A stretch of DNA of 18,512 nt from Bacteroidaceae bacterium (GTDB lineage: Bacteria > Bacteroidota > Bacteroidia > Bacteroidales > Bacteroidaceae), in NCBI GenBank assembly GCA_016284115.1, contig JAEEOD010000312.1, positions 1-18,512 on the forward strand, read 5' to 3'. The position numbers and the translations under genes were made by a program. Shown piece by piece: positions 1 through 8,049 of the stretch. The notes under the pieces are model-generated. The model was given only the letters and a program-made list of their open reading frames with translations. It did not search any database and had not been told where the DNA came from. Positions within the stretch are counted from its first letter, which is position 1; each line of letters starts with the position of its first letter.

Positions 1-2
1 GA

Positions 3-178
3 GACATTTCCATGGGTCGTCGCAGTATCTCCTATGGGGGTATAGCAGATACTGCGACGGGTGATAGCAGATACTTCTTCCAGTGTTGGTAAGCTTTACT
101 CTATGAGATAGCAAGCTTTAGTCATAGGGTAAGGAAACATTTCCCATTAGGTTAGGAGGCGTTAATCATAGAGTACTT
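3..178. repeat. Degenerate 22-bp periodic direct-repeat array
   Basis: Cutting the sequence every 22 bp from position 3 gives units that align without gaps. Units 91-112 and 113-134 match at 14/22 positions and share an exact AAGCTTTA start. Units 113-134 and 135-156 match at 14/22. Units 113-134 and 157-178 match at 15/22. Units 47-68 and 69-90 match at 14/22, and ATAGCAGATACT occurs exactly at 42-53 and 64-75, also 22 bp apart. Units before 47 are much weaker. A core resembling CATAGGGTA recurs. The array lies just past the 3' end of the recombinase gene and may continue beyond the left edge. Function is unknown; recombinase or other protein binding sites are an inference. Confidence 0.6.
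18..59. repeat. 13-bp perfect inverted repeat (hairpin)
   Basis: CGTCGCAGTATCT at 18-30 is the exact reverse complement of AGATACTGCGACG at 47-59. Inside it, CTAT (32-35) pairs with ATAG (42-45) across a single C/C mismatch, leaving a G-rich hexanucleotide loop. There is no T-tract on either side, so it does not look like an intrinsic terminator. It is embedded in the 22-bp periodic region and could be a protein-binding site or a mobile-element end. Confidence 0.75.
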
Positions 179-221
179 AATCTCTATTCAGGAAAAGAGT
201 AATGTAAAGGTGGAATAAGTT

Positions 222-905
222 TCAGAACAAGTCGAGTTGATGACTATTATCATACACTTCTTTCTTAAATTTTAGTAATTCTTTTTTTGATAGCTTTGTG
301 GATGACTGTTGTTCGGTGTTGTCATCTACAGCAGGGTAGGCACCTGTTTGTTTCAGGTAGCGATAAACGGTAGAGTAACTACGTATATTAAGCAACGTCA
401 TGATACGACTTACAGGCAAACCGTTGTCGTATAACTGACGGCATTGTTGTGGCTTGTCTTTGTTGCGTTTGTTCACACTCCCTTCCTTGCGCCCGAACTT
501 CACTCCTTTGCTTTCAGCCTCCTTTCGGCCTTCGTACACTCTAGCCATGAATACATCTTTCTTAAGCGACATTAGGGTATTTGTAATGTGACTCAGCACT
601 TGACCTGTAAGACCTTTGGTGTTGAAGTTGTCATCTAACGAGACGAAAGTGACTTCCAAACCTACCAGTTCGTTGAGTAGCAATAGCACTTTTTCCACCT
701 GGGTACCTATGCGGTCGAGACGACAAACAATGAGTGTGTCACCCGCACGCAGACTGTCAAAACATTTTTTTAGCTTAGGCCTTTCTGCACGTACACCAGA
801 AAGCGTTTCTTGATAGATGCGTTCGCACCCTGACTCTTGCAAACGTTTTATTTGTTGTTCAAGCGTTTGTTCAATTTCACTGCTGTATGCATATCCAACT
901 TTCAT
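222..905 (-). CDS. Small serine recombinase (resolvase/invertase family), atypical catalytic residues
   Basis: A 227-residue protein with a resolvase N-terminal domain (about 1-135) and a C-terminal helix-turn-helix (about 143-190). The family cuts and rejoins DNA at short sites through a serine-DNA link. Aligned by eye to Tn3/gamma-delta resolvase, the nucleophile is Ser9 and the following Leu15/Gln18 spacing is kept; Arg42 and Arg65 match Arg45 and Arg68. However Arg8 is replaced by Tyr7 and Arg71 by Thr68, and the ER pair region near the long helix reads LKKDVF. Catalysis may therefore be impaired or unusual. A tail of about 35 residues, rich in Lys and Ser, follows the HTH. The gene starts 8 bp after the outer-membrane protein gene, with no promoter visible between them, so it is probably the last gene of that operon. 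The family call is firm; activity is uncertain. Confidence 0.88.
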   Translation of the reverse strand: MKVGYAYSSEIEQTLEQQIKRLQESGCERIYQETLSGVRAERPKLKKCFDSLRAGDTLIVCRLDRIGTQVEKVLLLLNELVGLEVTFVSLDDNFNTKGLTGQVLSHITNTLMSLKKDVFMARVYEGRKEAESKGVKFGRKEGSVNKRNKDKPQQCRQLYDNGLPVSRIMTLLNIRSYSTVYRYLKQTGAYPAVDDNTEQQSSTKLSKKELLKFKKEVYDNSHQLDLF

Positions 906-913
906 AGCTATAG

Positions 914-1597
914 TTATTTAGTTATGTCAAACAGATAAGTCAGCTTAATACTGATAGTGGTGTTGGCTGAACGTCCGAAATAGTCTTTCTTTTCGTTACC
1001 AAAGAAGTCTGACAGCGCATAGTAATACCTGCCTTCTATCAAGAAATTGCCAGCCTTGCGTGTCTTTAGTTCAATACCTATGCCACCTGCAATGCCATAG
1101 TCGAACTTGTGCTTAACATCCAACGCATGCTGCTCGACTATTACACCTGTCACACTGTCCCAGTCGCCACTAATCTTGCTTTTGTCGCTCAGATAGAAGC
1201 CAATCTGAGGCCCACCATCAATGAAGAATTGACACTTCTTACCAAAAGCCAGATGTGCTAGGAAAGGAATGTCAACATAGTTTAGCGTGCGCTGAAATTG
1301 TAATTCGTCAAAGTCTTCTACAAACTCTTTCCAACCATGTTGAGAGAAATTGACCTCCATGCGTACGCCACATGTCATACCAAAATATTTCTCAGAAATA
1401 TAACGGGCGGTTACACCAAAAACGGTGCCTATCAGTTGGTTTTGACGTACAGTAGGAGAGAACTGTGCACTGTTAAGGTTAACACCTGCATTGACTCCTA
1501 CAGAGAAATTGTTCAGCAAGTCACCCACTTGCGCTGAAACGCCTGTTGAAAAGCAAGCAGCGACTATGAAAAGTCCTATTGAACGGAACAATGTCAT
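914..1597 (-). CDS. PorT-family outer-membrane beta-barrel protein
   Basis: A 227-residue protein starting with a Sec signal peptide (basic start, hydrophobic stretch 7-18, likely cleavage near VSA at 20-22). The rest alternates polar and hydrophobic residues with frequent aromatic and glycine positions, as in a small eight-stranded barrel, and ends in a strand of the type ISIKLTYLF. This matches Bacteroidetes PorT-like/OmpA-barrel proteins (outer_membrane_beta-brl, PF13568). Its start codon overlaps the stop of the LysM gene upstream by 4 bp (ATGA), which implies translational coupling. The precise role is unknown; the coupling suggests it works with the cell-wall-binding partner. The family is fairly sure, the function is not. 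Confidence 0.85.
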   Translation of the reverse strand: MTLFRSIGLFIVAACFSTGVSAQVGDLLNNFSVGVNAGVNLNSAQFSPTVRQNQLIGTVFGVTARYISEKYFGMTCGVRMEVNFSQHGWKEFVEDFDELQFQRTLNYVDIPFLAHLAFGKKCQFFIDGGPQIGFYLSDKSKISGDWDSVTGVIVEQHALDVKHKFDYGIAGGIGIELKTRKAGNFLIEGRYYYALSDFFGNEKKDYFGRSANTTISIKLTYLFDITK

Positions 1598-3420
1598 TTA
1601 TCAAAATCCAGTTTAATCAGTTCATATTTAGGAGTAAACCTTACGAAGAACACTTTCTTGTTAATAAAGCCTCCCCAATTATTAACACGGTCAAACTTAA
1701 AGCCAGTCTGTATAGGGGTAAGATTCATTTTATCGAGGTTATTTTCCAAACCAGAACCGTAGAGCGCCAATCCCTTAAGGAAGAAATAACCTGTGTCAAA
1801 TCCCAACATACCATATTTCGGGTAACGCTCTTCCATATCCTTGCCATACCAGCTGCGGAAGTTGGCATTGAAACTTCTTGGGGCAGCCAATAGGTTGTTA
1901 GTATAGAACGAAGCATAGAAATAGGTGTCGAGATCGAAGAATGCCGACAGATGGTCTTTGGTGTATGTTTGCCATTCAGGATAACCAAACAGATGAACCT
2001 CGGCATTAATTTTCTCTCTGTAGAGCGAATCGCTCACCATCGCACTAAGTTGTGGTAAGGTCTTGATAAGAACTGTGTTACTACCAGAAGTAGGAACAAA
2101 TACATTTGATTTGTCTTGTTGTAATGCTGCCTGCATCTGTGTGGAGGTAGCATCCTCACTTAGGTCTGCAAAAGAAATCTGTTTGCTATTCAATTCCTCT
2201 CGCAATCCCTTGATAAAATCTGCCTTTTCTTCAGCACCAGCCTTAGCGTTAAGGAAGATTACGTGAGCACGAGGGAACTGACGTATAAAATGTTCGTACA
2301 CTTCTGAATAGAGATATGACTGTGGGGTATTAATCTGGTAAATATCAGGATTACGATACACAGTGTTGTCACGACTTGTAAATGGTATTACCAGACGAAT
2401 ATGGTGCTTGTTAGCAAAATCTGCCATAGGCTTGATTTGCTCAGCATATAGCGGGCCGAAAATAATGTTCATTTGTTGCATCTCAGGCTTTGCTAAGATA
2501 GCATTTACCGAAGACGCAGTAGTACCAGAATCGTAGGTGTAAAGATCAATAGAAGTACCTGAGCGTTTCAGACTATCCACTGCCATTAAGAAGCCCTGAT
2601 AGTACTCCACCATACGGGCACTTTCTGCTTTGCCTTGTTCACCAGGAACAAGAGGCAATATTACAGCAGCCTTAATAACATTGATTTTTGTGTCTGCCAC
2701 CTTGTTTTGATTGAACAATTCTGCATCAGTGGGCACTTTTTCTTCCTTTGGCTGTGTGCTTTCCTGAGCCTTACTGTATGGAATGCACAACATTTTACCC
2801 TTTTTCAGCTTTTTGGCATCACTGATTTCTGGGTTGGCATCAAGTAACTCTTGCTCAGTAATACCATACATACGGGCAATACTATAAACGGTTTCTTTGC
2901 GCGCTACCTTGTGCATTTCCTTGCATCGGCTCTGAACGGGACCTGGAATGCCTTGTAGTACCTTAGGTTCCTCTGTCTGAATTGCTTGTACTTGTGTAAC
3001 AGGTTCTTCTGAAATAACCGCATTACCTTGTGGGATGTTTACTACCTGTCCGTAACGGAAATTCTTTTCGTTCAAGCCTGGATTTGCATCGAGAATGGAT
3101 TTCACTGACACCTTGTACTTTTGGGACAAGCCATAAAGCGTTTCACCTTGTTGGATGGTGTGAAAAGTGCCTTGGTCAGTAATAGTATCAGGACGAGGCA
3201 CTTTTAACTGTTTACCCTCAACGATTACCTGGTCGCTGCCAGGATTGAGCTTGACAATGGCATCAACTGTGGTGCCATACATATTGGAAATAGAGTAGAG
3301 GCTCTGACCTTTCTGAATCGTATGGATAATATATGTCTGGTTTTCCTGTGCATGTGTAAATACTACAGACACCGAAGTTAACAGGAAAGCCAGACAAAGT
3401 TTGCTAAAAATTTTCATCAT
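1594..3420 (-). CDS. Secreted protein with three LysM repeats and a periplasmic-binding-protein-like domain
   Basis: A 608-residue protein. Residues 1-24 form a Sec signal peptide with likely cleavage after THA; no lipobox is seen. Three LysM peptidoglycan-binding repeats follow at about 33-75, 87-130 and 169-214, each opening with a variant of HTIQxGxSLYSIS and containing an NP turn. A charged linker (about 217-245) leads to a type-1 periplasmic-binding-protein-like fold (about 246-608), starting with VIKAAVILPL and containing NIIFGPLYAEQ. This layout fits a cell-wall-anchored periplasmic protein; by analogy with E. coli LpoA (binding-protein fold that activates a PG synthase) it could sense or regulate wall synthesis, but that is inference. 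An ordinary solute-binding role is less likely because no ABC transporter genes are nearby. Start chosen at the first of two adjacent ATGs. It is the first gene of a three-gene minus-strand operon. Confidence 0.88.
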   Translation of the reverse strand: MMKIFSKLCLAFLLTSVSVVFTHAQENQTYIIHTIQKGQSLYSISNMYGTTVDAIVKLNPGSDQVIVEGKQLKVPRPDTITDQGTFHTIQQGETLYGLSQKYKVSVKSILDANPGLNEKNFRYGQVVNIPQGNAVISEEPVTQVQAIQTEEPKVLQGIPGPVQSRCKEMHKVARKETVYSIARMYGITEQELLDANPEISDAKKLKKGKMLCIPYSKAQESTQPKEEKVPTDAELFNQNKVADTKINVIKAAVILPLVPGEQGKAESARMVEYYQGFLMAVDSLKRSGTSIDLYTYDSGTTASSVNAILAKPEMQQMNIIFGPLYAEQIKPMADFANKHHIRLVIPFTSRDNTVYRNPDIYQINTPQSYLYSEVYEHFIRQFPRAHVIFLNAKAGAEEKADFIKGLREELNSKQISFADLSEDATSTQMQAALQQDKSNVFVPTSGSNTVLIKTLPQLSAMVSDSLYREKINAEVHLFGYPEWQTYTKDHLSAFFDLDTYFYASFYTNNLLAAPRSFNANFRSWYGKDMEERYPKYGMLGFDTGYFFLKGLALYGSGLENNLDKMNLTPIQTGFKFDRVNNWGGFINKKVFFVRFTPKYELIKLDFDK

Positions 3421-3468
3421 TTTTGTGTTTTATACAAATTTCACGTATTGGCATAATATACCTTGTTG

Positions 3469-3476
3469 CAAAAATA
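3469..3476 (-). promoter_or_regulatory. Possible -7 element of the LysM operon
   Basis: The minus strand reads TATTTTTG here, matching the Bacteroidetes -7 consensus TAnnTTTG, about 49 bp before the LysM start codon. The expected -33 TTTG about 20 bp upstream is poor (ATGG), so the call is weak. Confidence 0.4.
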
Positions 3477-3527
3477 CAATTATTAATTGAAATAAACCAT
3501 GTGATGAGATACTTTTTTACCAAGGGC

Positions 3528-3559
3528 TTTGTTTTTGACGTACTTTTCTTTTATTTTTG
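3528..3559 (+). promoter_or_regulatory. uvrA promoter (TTTG-N20-TATTTTTG)
   Basis: TTTG at 3528-3531 and TATTTTTG at 3552-3559 are separated by 20 bp, a full match to the Bacteroidetes housekeeping promoter consensus. The start codon is only 19 bp past the -7 element, so the 5' leader would be roughly a dozen nucleotides. No LexA-like operator was recognised. Confidence 0.75.
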
Positions 3560-3577
3560 TGGTGCAAAAATGAAAAT

Positions 3578-6406
3578 ATGAGCGAAAAGTCCGACTATAT
3601 ATACGTTTATGGTGCTCGAGTACACAATCTGAAGAATATCGATGCCTCCATACCTAGAGACAGTCTTACAGTGATGACAGGACTCAGCGGAAGTGGCAAG
3701 TCATCCTTAGCTTTCGACACCATCTATGCCGAAGGACAGCGCCGTTATATTGAGACATTTTCAGCATATGCACGCAACTTCTTGGGCAATTTGAGTCGTC
3801 CTGACGTAGATAAGATTACAGGTTTGAGTCCTGTGATTTCCATTGAACAGAAGACCACCAACAAAAATCCTCGTTCCACAGTAGGCACTACCACAGAGAT
3901 TTACGATTACCTACGTTTACTCTTTGCCCGAGCTGGCGAAGCCTATTCTTATCTTTCTGGTGAAAAGATGGTAAAATATACTGAAGAGCAGATATTAGAC
4001 CTCATCCTAAAGGATTATCATGGAAAGCGCATTTATATCTTAGCCCCTTTAGTAAAAAGTCGTAAAGGTCATTATCGCGAATTGTTCGAGACCATACGTA
4101 GAAAAGGTTTTATCAATGTTCGTGTGGACGGAGATATTAAAGAGACTGTACCTGGCATGAAGGTTGACCGCTATAAGAACCATGATATAGAGGTGGTGAT
4201 TGACAAATTGAGGGTGACAGACAAAGATGATGTTAGGCTGAAGAATAGCGTTAACAATGCTATACAACAAGGTAATGGTCTGATGCTTATATTAGATGAT
4301 GAAGCTAAAACTGTAAAGCATTATAGTAAACTCTTAATGGACCCTGTTACTGGTTTGTCATATCCCGAACCTGCTCCTCACAGTTTCTCTTTCAACTCGC
4401 CACAAGGTGCTTGTCCGAAGTGTAAAGGATTGGGTATAGTGAGTCAGATAGATATAGACAAGGTAATTCCTGATCGTAGCATTTCTGTCAGAGATGGTGG
4501 CATCATTCCATTGGGTAAGTTCAAGAACAGCATGGTGTTCTGGCAAGTAGAGGCCGTGTTGGAGAAATACGAGGCTTCATTGGATACACCCATCAGTGAA
4601 CTAAGTGATGAAGCCATCGATGAAATTATCTATGGAACCTCTGAGCGGATCAAGATAAAAAGTTCACTGATAGGTACTTCATCAGATTATTTTATGAATT
4701 TTGAGGGTGTGGTGAAGTATATTACTATGCTGCAAGAAAATGACGCTTCTGCCACAGAACAGAAATGGGCAGAGCAGTTTGCTAAAACTACTGTATGTCC
4801 AGAATGTGGTGGTGCTAAACTAAATAAGATTGCTCTTTCTTATCGCATTCATGACAAGAATATCTATGAACTTTCTTGCATGGATATCAATGAGTTGTAT
4901 GACTGGATGCAACAAGTAAATCCTTTCTTGTCTCACAAACAGGGCATCATAGCTGCCGAAATACTGAAAGAAATCAGAACTCGACTGAAATTTTTACTTG
5001 ACATAGGATTGGAATATTTGTCATTGGATCGTTCTTCGGCCAGTTTGTCGGGTGGTGAGAGTCAGCGTATCCGTTTGGCAACCCAAATAGGTTCGCAATT
5101 AGTGAATGTACTTTACATTTTAGACGAACCGAGTATCGGCTTGCATCAACGTGACAACCAGCGTCTTATCAAATCTTTGAAGGATTTGAGAGATTTGGGC
5201 AATACAGTCATTGTAGTGGAGCATGATAAGGATATGATGCTGGCAGTTGACTACGTGGTGGACTTAGGTCCTAAAGCTGGTAGATTAGGAGGCAAAGTGG
5301 TATTCCAAGGTACTCCACAGGAGATGATGAAGACTCATACTTTAACATCACAATACCTCAATGGTGAGAAAAGAATAGAAATACCTTTGCTACGCCGACC
5401 AGGCAACGGTAAGAAACTAATCATTAGGGGTGCTTCTGGCAATAACCTGAAACATATTGATGTGGAGTTTCCGTTGGGAAAACTTATCTGTGTGACAGGC
5501 GTTTCTGGTAGTGGCAAATCCACACTTATCAATGAGACTTTGCATCCCATCTTGTCGCAAAAATTCTATCGTTCATTGCAAGACCCTTTGCCTTATTTAA
5601 GTATCGAGGGCATTGAAAATATAGATAAGGTGGTGGATGTGGACCAATCACCCATTGGCAGAACACCACGTTCCAATCCTGCAACTTATACCAATGTGTT
5701 TACTGACATCCGCAACTTGTTTGTAGATTTGCCTGAAGCAAAGGTGAGAGGTTATAAGCCTGGCCGTTTCTCGTTCAATGTGAAGGGTGGGCGATGCGAA
5801 GCTTGTCAAGGCAATGGCTACAAAACCATTGAAATGAATTTTCTGCCCGATGTGTATGTGCCTTGCGAGGTATGTCACGGCAAACGCTACAACCATGAAA
5901 CACTGGAGGTTCGCTTTAAGGGCAAGAGTATATCAGATATATTGGATATGACCATTAACCAGGCTGTCGAGTTCTTTGAGAATGTGCCAACTATCTTAAA
6001 TAAGATAAAAGTCATTCAGGATGTAGGTTTGGGATATATCAAACTTGGACAATCATCTACCACCTTATCGGGCGGCGAGAGTCAACGTGTAAAGTTGGCT
6101 ACTGAACTGAGTAAACGTGGTACAGGTAAGACACTTTACATTTTGGACGAGCCAACTACAGGCTTGCATTTTGAGGATATCAGGGTGCTGATGGGCGTGC
6201 TGAACCGTTTGGTGGATCAGGGCAATACAGTGGTGGTTATCGAGCATAATATGGATGTTATAAAGATGGCAGATTACATCATCGATATGGGCCCAGAAGG
6301 AGGAAAAGCTGGTGGAACGATTCTTTCCACAGGCACTCCTGAGGAGGTGGCGATGAGTAATAAAGGTTATACTCCACAATTTTTACGCAAAGAATTGAAA
6401 ATATAA
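3578..6406 (+). CDS. uvrA: UvrA, excinuclease ABC subunit A
   Basis: A 942-residue protein, the usual UvrA length. It is the damage-recognition ATPase of nucleotide excision repair and loads UvrB. Two ABC ATPase modules are visible: Walker A GLSGSGKSS (about 35-43), signature LSGGES (about 490-495) and Walker B LYILDEPS in the first; Walker A GVSGSGKST (about 641-649), signature LSGGES (about 830) and Walker B LYILDEPT in the second. Zinc-binding CxxC pairs are at C279/C282 with C407/C410, and C740/C743 with C763/C766. The start is set at ATG 3578: an in-frame TTG at 3557 would add seven residues, but that codon lies inside the -7 promoter element. It stands as the first gene of the plus-strand series, divergent from the LysM operon. 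Nothing is missing. Confidence 0.97.
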   Translation: MSEKSDYIYVYGARVHNLKNIDASIPRDSLTVMTGLSGSGKSSLAFDTIYAEGQRRYIETFSAYARNFLGNLSRPDVDKITGLSPVISIEQKTTNKNPRSTVGTTTEIYDYLRLLFARAGEAYSYLSGEKMVKYTEEQILDLILKDYHGKRIYILAPLVKSRKGHYRELFETIRRKGFINVRVDGDIKETVPGMKVDRYKNHDIEVVIDKLRVTDKDDVRLKNSVNNAIQQGNGLMLILDDEAKTVKHYSKLLMDPVTGLSYPEPAPHSFSFNSPQGACPKCKGLGIVSQIDIDKVIPDRSISVRDGGIIPLGKFKNSMVFWQVEAVLEKYEASLDTPISELSDEAIDEIIYGTSERIKIKSSLIGTSSDYFMNFEGVVKYITMLQENDASATEQKWAEQFAKTTVCPECGGAKLNKIALSYRIHDKNIYELSCMDINELYDWMQQVNPFLSHKQGIIAAEILKEIRTRLKFLLDIGLEYLSLDRSSASLSGGESQRIRLATQIGSQLVNVLYILDEPSIGLHQRDNQRLIKSLKDLRDLGNTVIVVEHDKDMMLAVDYVVDLGPKAGRLGGKVVFQGTPQEMMKTHTLTSQYLNGEKRIEIPLLRRPGNGKKLIIRGASGNNLKHIDVEFPLGKLICVTGVSGSGKSTLINETLHPILSQKFYRSLQDPLPYLSIEGIENIDKVVDVDQSPIGRTPRSNPATYTNVFTDIRNLFVDLPEAKVRGYKPGRFSFNVKGGRCEACQGNGYKTIEMNFLPDVYVPCEVCHGKRYNHETLEVRFKGKSISDILDMTINQAVEFFENVPTILNKIKVIQDVGLGYIKLGQSSTTLSGGESQRVKLATELSKRGTGKTLYILDEPTTGLHFEDIRVLMGVLNRLVDQGNTVVVIEHNMDVIKMADYIIDMGPEGGKAGGTILSTGTPEEVAMSNKGYTPQFLRKELKI

Positions 6407-6417
6407 GGCTGATTATA

Positions 6418-6448
6418 TATGATATATGGGCCGAAAGCTTTATATTTG
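6418..6448 (+). promoter_or_regulatory. Probable promoter of the peptide transporter
   Basis: TATATTTG at 6441-6448 matches the -7 consensus TAnnTTTG. A degenerate -33 (TATG at 6418-6421) lies 19 bp upstream. The transporter start is 38 bp past the -7 element. Confidence 0.5.
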
Positions 6449-6486
6449 CAGGTAAAGAATAAAATTTAACTAAATAACTTATATCT

Positions 6487-8043
6487 ATGTTTGAAGGACA
6501 ACCGAAAGGTCTATGGGCATTAGCCTTGGCCAATACAGGTGAGCGTTTCGGCTACTACACCATGATAGCCGTTTTCGCACTATTCTTGAGAGCTAATTTC
6601 GGTCTGAGTGCCGGCGTTGCAGGAACCATCTACAGTTCGTTCCTGATGTTTGTGTATTTCTTCCCACTCATTGGTGGTATGCTGGCCGACAAGTTCGGTT
6701 TTGGCAAGATGGTAACCACAGGTATCATCGTGATGTTCCTAGGCTACCTGTTGTTGTCCATTCCTCTGGGTGGTGTTGATCCTGCTACAGGAAAGACCGA
6801 TATGGTGGCCATGGGGGCCATGATTGCTGCTTTGTTGGCTATCGGATTTGGTACCGGTTTGTTCAAAGGTAACCTGCAAGTGATGGTAGGTAATCTCTAT
6901 GATGACCCTGCATATTCCGCTAAACGCGACGATGGTTTCTCATTGTTTTATATGGCTATCAATATTGGTGCCTTGTTTGCACCCACGGCAGCTACCAAGA
7001 TTAAGGATTGGGCAGAGAATTCGTTGGGTTTCAGCGGCAATGATGCTTACCACTTCTCATTTGCTGTAGCTTGCGTATCACTCATTGTTTCTATCCTTAT
7101 TTATTATATCTTCCGCTTCACTTTCCGTCATGTGGAAGGTGGCAAGAGAGCCGCTACTGCTGCTCAGCAAAATGTGCCTGAACTTAGTCTCAAAGAGACA
7201 AAGGAGCGTATGATTGCCCTCGTTTTGGTTTATGCCGTAATTATTTTCTTCTGGATGGCGTTCCATCAGAACGGCCTATCTCTGACTTATTTTGCCAATG
7301 AATTTACGGCTCAGAGTTCTTCTGGCTTGGAAAGCATGTGGTTTGATGTGTTCAACTTAGTGATGATAATCCTGATTATCTATGCAGGCTTCTCTTTGCG
7401 CGATGCTAAGACTGGCAAGGCTAAGGCCATCTGTTGGGGTATTATAGCGTTTGCGATTATCGTATTGGTTGGCAAGTATGTTACACTTGAAGGAGAAATT
7501 GCAGTAAGTGCACCTATCTTCCAGCATTTCAATCCGTTCTACGTAGTTGCATTAACTCCGTTCAGTATGGCTTTGTTTGCATATTTGGGTCGTAAGGGTA
7601 AAGCACCGAGTGCTCCTCGTAAGATTGCTTGGGGTATGATTATTGCAGCATTTGCATTTTTAGTCTTGGCTGCTTTCTCAGTAGGTTTACCTCAACCTCA
7701 GACAGAAATGGGTCCTGATGGTTATCAAGTAGCCAAGCATGTGGCTGACCAGACTCCTTATTTGTTGATTAGCACTTACCTTATTCTTACCTTTGCTGAG
7801 TTGCTGCTGAGTCCGATGGGTATTTCCTTCGTGACGAAGGTGGCTCCACCAAAATATAAAGGTATGATGATGGGTGGCTGGTTTGTAGCTACAGCTATTG
7901 GTAACCAGCTGGTAATGGTAGGTGGCCTGTTGTGGGGTCCACTTCCATTGTGGGCTGTTTGGAGCGTATTCATCGTCCTTTGCCTCTTGGCAGCATTGTT
8001 TATGTTTGCTATAATGAAACGACTCGAGAAAGTCGCAAGATAA
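6487..8043 (+). CDS. POT/PTR2-family proton-coupled peptide transporter
   Basis: A 518-residue polytopic membrane protein of the major facilitator superfamily, with roughly 12-14 hydrophobic segments. The POT signature region is present early as NTGERFGYY (about 20-28), followed by the MFS loop GGMLADKFGFGK, and ANIGALFAP-like sequence in the middle (NIGALFAPT). Members import di- and tripeptides with protons across the inner membrane. The usual ExxERFxYY motif begins with Asn here instead of the first Glu; I believe this also occurs in related Bacteroidetes proteins, but cannot check it. The acetyltransferase gene follows after 6 bp and probably shares the transcript. Family assignment is strong; substrate range is inferred. 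Confidence 0.92.
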   Translation: MFEGQPKGLWALALANTGERFGYYTMIAVFALFLRANFGLSAGVAGTIYSSFLMFVYFFPLIGGMLADKFGFGKMVTTGIIVMFLGYLLLSIPLGGVDPATGKTDMVAMGAMIAALLAIGFGTGLFKGNLQVMVGNLYDDPAYSAKRDDGFSLFYMAINIGALFAPTAATKIKDWAENSLGFSGNDAYHFSFAVACVSLIVSILIYYIFRFTFRHVEGGKRAATAAQQNVPELSLKETKERMIALVLVYAVIIFFWMAFHQNGLSLTYFANEFTAQSSSGLESMWFDVFNLVMIILIIYAGFSLRDAKTGKAKAICWGIIAFAIIVLVGKYVTLEGEIAVSAPIFQHFNPFYVVALTPFSMALFAYLGRKGKAPSAPRKIAWGMIIAAFAFLVLAAFSVGLPQPQTEMGPDGYQVAKHVADQTPYLLISTYLILTFAELLLSPMGISFVTKVAPPKYKGMMMGGWFVATAIGNQLVMVGGLLWGPLPLWAVWSVFIVLCLLAALFMFAIMKRLEKVAR

Positions 8044-8049
8044 AATACT

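Noticed and set aside
18..59. Hairpin as terminator of the recombinase operon
   Set aside because: No U-tract follows on the minus strand and it is over 160 bp past the stop codon.
3..178. CRISPR array
   Set aside because: Repeats are degenerate and contiguous at 22 bp with no unique spacers, and no cas gene is present.
3557..3577. N-terminal extension of uvrA from TTG
   Set aside because: The TTG is part of the consensus -7 element, and UvrA families begin near the ATG at 3578.
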